NCBI GenBank assembly: GCA_947631925.1 | Contig: CANRNE010000022.1 | Location: 1 to 33,054, forward strand | Origin: an uncultured Clostridia bacterium | GTDB lineage: Bacteria; Bacillota; Clostridia; Christensenellales; Borkfalkiaceae | Direction: 5' to 3' | DNA: 33,054 nt | In this document: in pieces, positions 30,899-33,054 of the stretch | Layout: every line of letters begins with the position of its first letter | Numbering within the stretch: position 1 is the stretch's first letter | Position numbers and translations under genes: made by a program | The notes under the pieces: model-generated | The model's database searches: none | Told to the model about the DNA's origin: nothing | What the model saw: only the letters and a program-made list of their open reading frames with translations

Positions 30899-31097
30899 CA
30901 GTTTTGATTTCTACGGCCTCTCCGAGGGCGGAGACGAGCTCTTCATAGCTCTCACGGACACTGAAAGAACTGCCGTCTGTGAGCACCACCACCGTCCCGC
31001 TCTTCGATTTTCCGATGTAAGAAACCGTAGCAACATTGATTGCTACGGCCTCACCGCGCATCGTTGTGACGCAGACAAACATCTCCGACGCCCTCAC
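30894..31097 (-). CDS. Small phage protein upstream of rep (67 aa)
   Basis: The frame opens with GTG at 31097, overlapping the upstream stop (GTGA); an internal ATG 15 bases later (MFVCVTTM) is an alternative. The product is beta-rich: EAVAINVATVSYIGKSKSGT then VVVLTDGSSFSVRESYEELV. The pattern of short strands followed by an acidic helix recalls FlbD- or LytTR-like small domains, but this is weak. Cotranscribed with the putative ssDNA-binding protein and rep, so a replication or copy-control role is plausible. Confidence 0.65.
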   Translation of the reverse strand: MRASEMFVCVTTMRGEAVAINVATVSYIGKSKSGTVVVLTDGSSFSVRESYEELVSALGEAVEIKTA

Positions 31098-31348
31098 GCC
31101 TTCCCTGCGGAACTTCCCTCCGCCGCGTGCTCGTCTTCGGCAAGAGGCGGGAGTTCTTCCGCAAACGCCGACAGCACCGCACGGCGGGGCCCATACTGCC
31201 TGTCCGGATTTTCGTCCGTGCCGAAATGCTTGACCTCAATCGGGATGAGCATGCTGCCCGCACGAAGATAGAGGTTGGTGAACGGCTTGGCTTCCCCCGT
31301 CCGCTTGTCCGTGTAAGTGCCTTCCTTCTTCAAAAGATATACCTGCAT
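31094..31348 (-). CDS. First phage gene before rep; possible ssDNA-binding protein (84 aa)
   Basis: Starts ATG at 31348 after AAAGGAG. The product begins MQVYLLKKEGTYTDKRTGEA and continues KPFTNLYLRAGSMLIPIEVK, a small beta-barrel-like pattern, then an acidic tail (EELPPLAEDEH). Many filamentous phages encode a gpV-like ssDNA-binding protein of about 80-90 residues next to the replication gene, and the acidic C-terminal tail fits ssDNA binders. The assignment is by size, pattern and position, not by clear homology. Confidence 0.65.
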   Translation of the reverse strand: MQVYLLKKEGTYTDKRTGEAKPFTNLYLRAGSMLIPIEVKHFGTDENPDRQYGPRRAVLSAFAEELPPLAEDEHAAEGSSAGKA

Positions 31349-31429
31349 AAAAAGTTCTCCTTTGCCTTGCGGCCATTCTATATTTCAGTGGCTATGCGCC
31401 TTTCTGCCAAATGGTGAGGAGGGACGGGG

Positions 31430-31603
31430 ATGACCCGCCACGGACGCAAAGGCTGCGTTTCGTTACCATGGGAACCTCCTCAAAGGGGGGATGGCTACAT
31501 CGCCGCCACCCGCGGCTCTGCCCTCGCGAGCAAGTATGCTATGGAGAATGCCTTTCCCGACACCCCCAAGGCAACAATGAAAAATGCGAAAATCCCTCCG
31601 TGA
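31430..31603 (+). CDS. Possible small plus-strand protein at the right end of the prophage (57 aa)
   Basis: An ATG at 31430 follows GAGGAGGGACGGGG and the frame runs to the TGA at 31601-31603. The product begins MTRHGRKGCVSLPWEPPQRG and includes GDGYIAATRGSALASKYAME. Residue usage looks protein-like. It ends 40 bp from the terminal repeat and is divergent from the rep operon. The region is also rich in dyads (TGAGGAGG/CCTCCTCA around the start), so it could be regulatory instead. Confidence 0.4.
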   Translation: MTRHGRKGCVSLPWEPPQRGDGYIAATRGSALASKYAMENAFPDTPKATMKNAKIPP

Positions 31604-31626
31604 AACCACAAAGTTATTTTCGCATT
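31583..31626. repeat. 11-bp subterminal inverted repeat at the right end of the prophage
   Basis: AATGCGAAAAT (31583-31593) and ATTTTCGCATT (31616-31626). The outer copy belongs to the right terminal repeat. TGCGAAAA is also in the left terminal repeat, suggesting transposase-binding sites. Confidence 0.65.
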
Positions 31627-31643
31627 AAATATTAACACTTACA
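31609..31643 (-). repeat. Right terminal inverted repeat of the prophage
   Basis: Read on the minus strand it begins TGTAAGTGTTAA and has TGCGAAAAT at the same offset as the left end. Bounded directly by the 15-bp duplication. Confidence 0.75.
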
Positions 31644-31658
31644 CACTCTTGAATCGCC
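31644..31658 (+). repeat. Right target-site duplication of the prophage
   Basis: CACTCTTGAATCGCC, identical to 17943-17957. Joining it to the left copy regenerates an uninterrupted host sequence that runs from the dispersed repeat to the ssrA promoter. Confidence 0.8.
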
Positions 31659-31678
31659 TCTCACCCTGCGCAAATCAG

Positions 31679-31707
31679 TTGACAATTGCGGCGGAAGGGT
31701 ATAAAAT
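31679..31707 (+). promoter_or_regulatory. Promoter of ssrA
   Basis: TTGACA (31679-31684), a 17-bp spacer, and TAAAAT (31702-31707), 14 bp before the mature 5' end. Confidence 0.85.
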
Positions 31708-31720
31708 AAAGAGGACGAAT

Positions 31721-32112
31721 GGGCCTGTTACGGATTCGATTGCGGGCGGATTTCGTCGGATGCACGCCGGAGGCTCGGCTCCGTAAAAACGGAAATCTTT
31801 TAATTGCTGACGATAAGTCAACGAGACGCGCTTCCGCGCGCAGAGCTTCGGCTCGCCGCGTTGCGCTTGCGGCTTAACCTCAAGGTAAGCTCCGTCCTGC
31901 CGCGGAATCCTACGGCCGCGGTTAGGGCGTAATCGAGTAGGGAACGTTGCATGGCGGCTGACTGCCCCCGTCATGGAATGAATTTCGGCGGCATGCCCCC
32001 GAAGGAGTTTGTCTATGGACTTCGACGGGGCGAGAACTGACCACAGACTAAGCGTGTAGTATCCGCGTCTGAACCCCGTAAGACCGGAGTTCAACTCTCC
32101 GCAGGTCCACCA
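31721..32112 (+). ncRNA. ssrA: Transfer-messenger RNA (tmRNA)
   Basis: Rescues stalled ribosomes with SmpB. The mature 5' end GGGCCTGTTACGGATTCGAT pairs with the 3' end CAGGTCC-ACCA to form the tRNA-like acceptor arm. The T-arm, GGAGTTCAACTCTCC, lies at 32086-32100. The CCA is encoded (32110-32112). The tag frame starts with GCT at 31806 and stops at TAA 31875-31877: ADDKSTRRASARRASA then RRVALAA, 23 codons. Ending in ALAA is the expected ClpXP/ClpAP degron, but the tag is long and arginine-rich compared with usual 10-15 residue tags. One-piece tmRNA of about 392 nt, with pseudoknot-like repeats (GTAGGGAACGTT region) after the tag. Confidence 0.95.
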
Positions 32113-32116
32113 TTAG

Positions 32117-32162
32117 CAACCTAAATTGAACTACTTTGTTTGGTTTAGGTTGTTTTATTTTT
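32117..32162 (+). terminator. Terminator of ssrA
   Basis: CAACCTAAA (32117-32125) pairs with TTTAGGTTG (32144-32152), then TTTTATTTTT. Confidence 0.88.
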
Positions 32163-32206
32163 ACCCAAAAAGGAATCGTGAACGGCGGCGGTTTATGCCG
32201 CAAAAG

Positions 32207-32331
32207 CCGCTTGACATGAGAATGGCGTGTGGTAGGCTATCGTGCCAACGGCAAACAATTAGCCCCGCAGGGGCGTTCGTGTTTGGCTCTTTGCCTAAAT
32301 ACCGCACGCCTGCGAGGCTCATGTCAAGCGG
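32207..32331. repeat. Nested inverted repeat between ssrA and the serine recombinase
   Basis: A perfect 14-bp outer pair, CCGCTTGACATGAG (32207-32220) with CTCATGTCAAGCGG (32318-32331). An inner pair GGCGTGTGGTA/TACCGCACGCC has one mismatch (32224-32234 with 32300-32310), and a central GCCCC-GCA-GGGGC hairpin lies at 32262-32274. Outside lies a further ACGGCGGC/GCCGCCGT pair (about 32182 and 32347). Could be a folded RNA, an end of the adjacent mobile element, or a small nonautonomous element. The 190-bp gap 32163-32355 has no gene. Confidence 0.7.
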
Positions 32332-32355
32332 ACTGTGGAATAAATAGCCGCCGTC

Positions 32356-33054
32356 CTATCTTATAAAAAGCGTTACGCTCATAGTGGTAAATCCTACTTT
32401 GAATGAGTTCATATAAAAGGAAAAGCCCCGACTTTCGTCAGGGCTGTCCGTTGATTTGTTCATGGGGCTGTTGTAGTAGATTTCTATGCGGTCGTCGTAT
32501 AAGACGATTTCCTTTATCAGATAGTTTACAAGCATTTGCGGCTCTGCTTTCAATGCTTCCGCATAATATTTCCGTATCTCCTTTTCGGTAATAACGACCG
32601 ATTCTTTGGCTTGCTCTACGGCGATCAGCTTTTCAAGTTCTTCCTGCCGCTCCTCATAGCCTTTGAGATATTGCGTGGTGGACTTCGTGATAACGCCCTG
32701 TGCTATCGCTTTCATCATGTTGTCGATTGCCGCTTGGACTTCTCTCTGTTCCCGTTGCAACGCCGTCAAGGTCGAATTGACTTGCAGGTTGCGCTGTTGC
32801 ATGGCGAGAATCCCGCTTACGATTGTTTCCATAACTTGCGGCTCACTCAATTTCTGAACGGTCACATTGATGACAAGGTTTTCAAGCACGTCCTTTTGTA
32901 TGGTTTCCTTGTGACACTCCGTAAGTCTCATCTTGCGCCCGCGGCATTTGTAGTAGTAAAAACTTGCGCCCGTGTGAGAGATAGCATATTCGCCGTTGAT
33001 ATTGTTCCCGCAGTAGCCGCACCGCACTTTGTGTTTTAAGAGATAGTTGGTTTC
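32356..33054 (-). CDS. Large serine recombinase, C-terminal part (partial, runs off right edge)
   Basis: At least 232 C-terminal residues are visible; the frame is open to the window edge. It shows the recombinase zinc beta-ribbon (RCGYCGNNINGEYAISHTGA then YYYKCRGRKMRLTEC, four Cys ligands) and a long coiled coil (about LQREQREVQAAIDNMMKAIA) typical of the DNA-binding C-terminal domain that controls directionality. The catalytic N-terminal resolvase domain lies outside the window. It probably belongs to a separate integrative element that starts to the right of ssrA. Confidence 0.9.
   Translation of the reverse strand, partial: ETNYLLKHKVRCGYCGNNINGEYAISHTGASFYYYKCRGRKMRLTECHKETIQKDVLENLVINVTVQKLSEPQVMETIVSGILAMQQRNLQVNSTLTALQREQREVQAAIDNMMKAIAQGVITKSTTQYLKGYEERQEELEKLIAVEQAKESVVITEKEIRKYYAEALKAEPQMLVNYLIKEIVLYDDRIEIYYNSPMNKSTDSPDESRGFSFYMNSFKVGFTTMSVTLFIR

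Larger units (their letters stand above)
17958..31643. mobile_element. Inovirus-like (filamentous phage) prophage bounded by IS30-type inverted repeats
   Basis: A 13,686-bp element. It contains a Zot-like assembly ATPase, a HUH/SF3 Rep, several single-TM or signal-peptide virion candidates, an HTH repressor and an IS30-family transposase. The left end reads TGTAAATGTCAA. The right end, on the opposite strand, reads TGTAAGTGTTAA, with 10 of 12 matches, followed by a shared TGCGAAAA at the same distance. Perfect 15-bp direct repeats lie directly outside both ends. Nearly all genes are on the minus strand. No other integrase is present, so the transposase probably mobilises the phage. The inserted sequence separates a dispersed repeat from the ssrA promoter. 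Confidence 0.85.

Noticed and set aside
31430-31500. Cyclic di-GMP riboswitch-like GGACGCAAAGG
   Set aside because: Only this short motif fits; the paired stems and the tetraloop/receptor parts of the class are missing.
31609-31643. XerCD dif site for phage integration
   Set aside because: ATTTTCGCATTAAATATTAA looks faintly dif-like, but there is no matching 28-bp site at the left end, and the inverted repeats with a 15-bp duplication explain the boundary better.
31675-32094. Minus-strand open frame across ssrA
   Set aside because: It lies on the complement of an unmistakable tmRNA and has no gene-like features.
32356-33054. Serine recombinase as integrase of the inovirus prophage
   Set aside because: It lies outside the duplicated 15-bp borders, beyond ssrA, and continues away from the prophage.

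Overview
The window is chromosomal DNA of a Gram-positive, probably gut-dwelling clostridial Firmicute. The evidence is a rpmB / asp23-like / fakA / recG cluster of Firmicutes type, strong GGAGG ribosome binding sites, consensus -35/-10 promoters, a sortase-independent giant surface M60 peptidase, and fairly GC-rich core genes beside AT-rich intergenic DNA. No species can be named from sequence alone.

Left part (1-17.9 kb), host-type DNA. It holds the tail of a plus-strand gene, a 1961-residue secreted M60 peptidase with adhesion modules, a Sau3AI-type (GATC) restriction-modification pair, an iron-dependent alcohol dehydrogenase, rpmB, and the divergent operon asp23-like / fakA / small membrane protein / recG. 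Two zinc-ribbon membrane proteins follow, then a divergent XRE repressor with clear operators. Two copies of a dispersed intergenic repeat flank this last group.

Middle part (17,958-31,643), a complete-looking filamentous-phage (inovirus-like) prophage of about 13.7 kb. It is bounded by imperfect terminal inverted repeats starting TGTAA and by a 15-bp direct repeat (CACTCTTGAATCGCC) lying exactly outside both ends. No tyrosine or serine integrase lies inside. The only recombinase is an IS30-family DDE transposase near the left end, so the phage appears to integrate as a transposon, as proposed for Spiroplasma SpV1-type plectroviruses. Reading leftward on the minus strand, the phage carries a small basic-stage protein (possible ssDNA binder), a 67-residue protein, a CRESS-like Rep (HUH nuclease plus SF3 helicase) with iteron-like repeats upstream, a run of membrane-anchored or secreted virion candidates including 30- and 56-residue single-TM proteins, a 688-residue adsorption-protein candidate, and a Zot-like assembly ATPase. 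An HTH repressor faces a small plus-strand gene across a perfect palindrome at the left.

The most unusual feature is a set of four short plus-strand transcription units (RNA A-D) inside the prophage. Each has a strong sigma-70-type promoter with 17-bp spacing, 70-130 nt of non-coding and mostly structured sequence, and a Rho-independent terminator that ends exactly on the stop codon of a convergent minus-strand gene. Two partners are small basic AT-rich proteins, one is the decayed remnant of a similar protein, and one is Rep. This could be a repeated RNA-protein cargo or RNA-regulated toxin arrangement; the function is not known.

Right part (31.66-33.05 kb). The ssrA (tmRNA) gene with its own promoter and terminator encodes an unusually long, arginine-rich degradation tag ending VALAA. 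A roughly 125-nt nested inverted repeat follows, then the C-terminal part of a large serine recombinase that runs off the window and probably belongs to a second mobile element.
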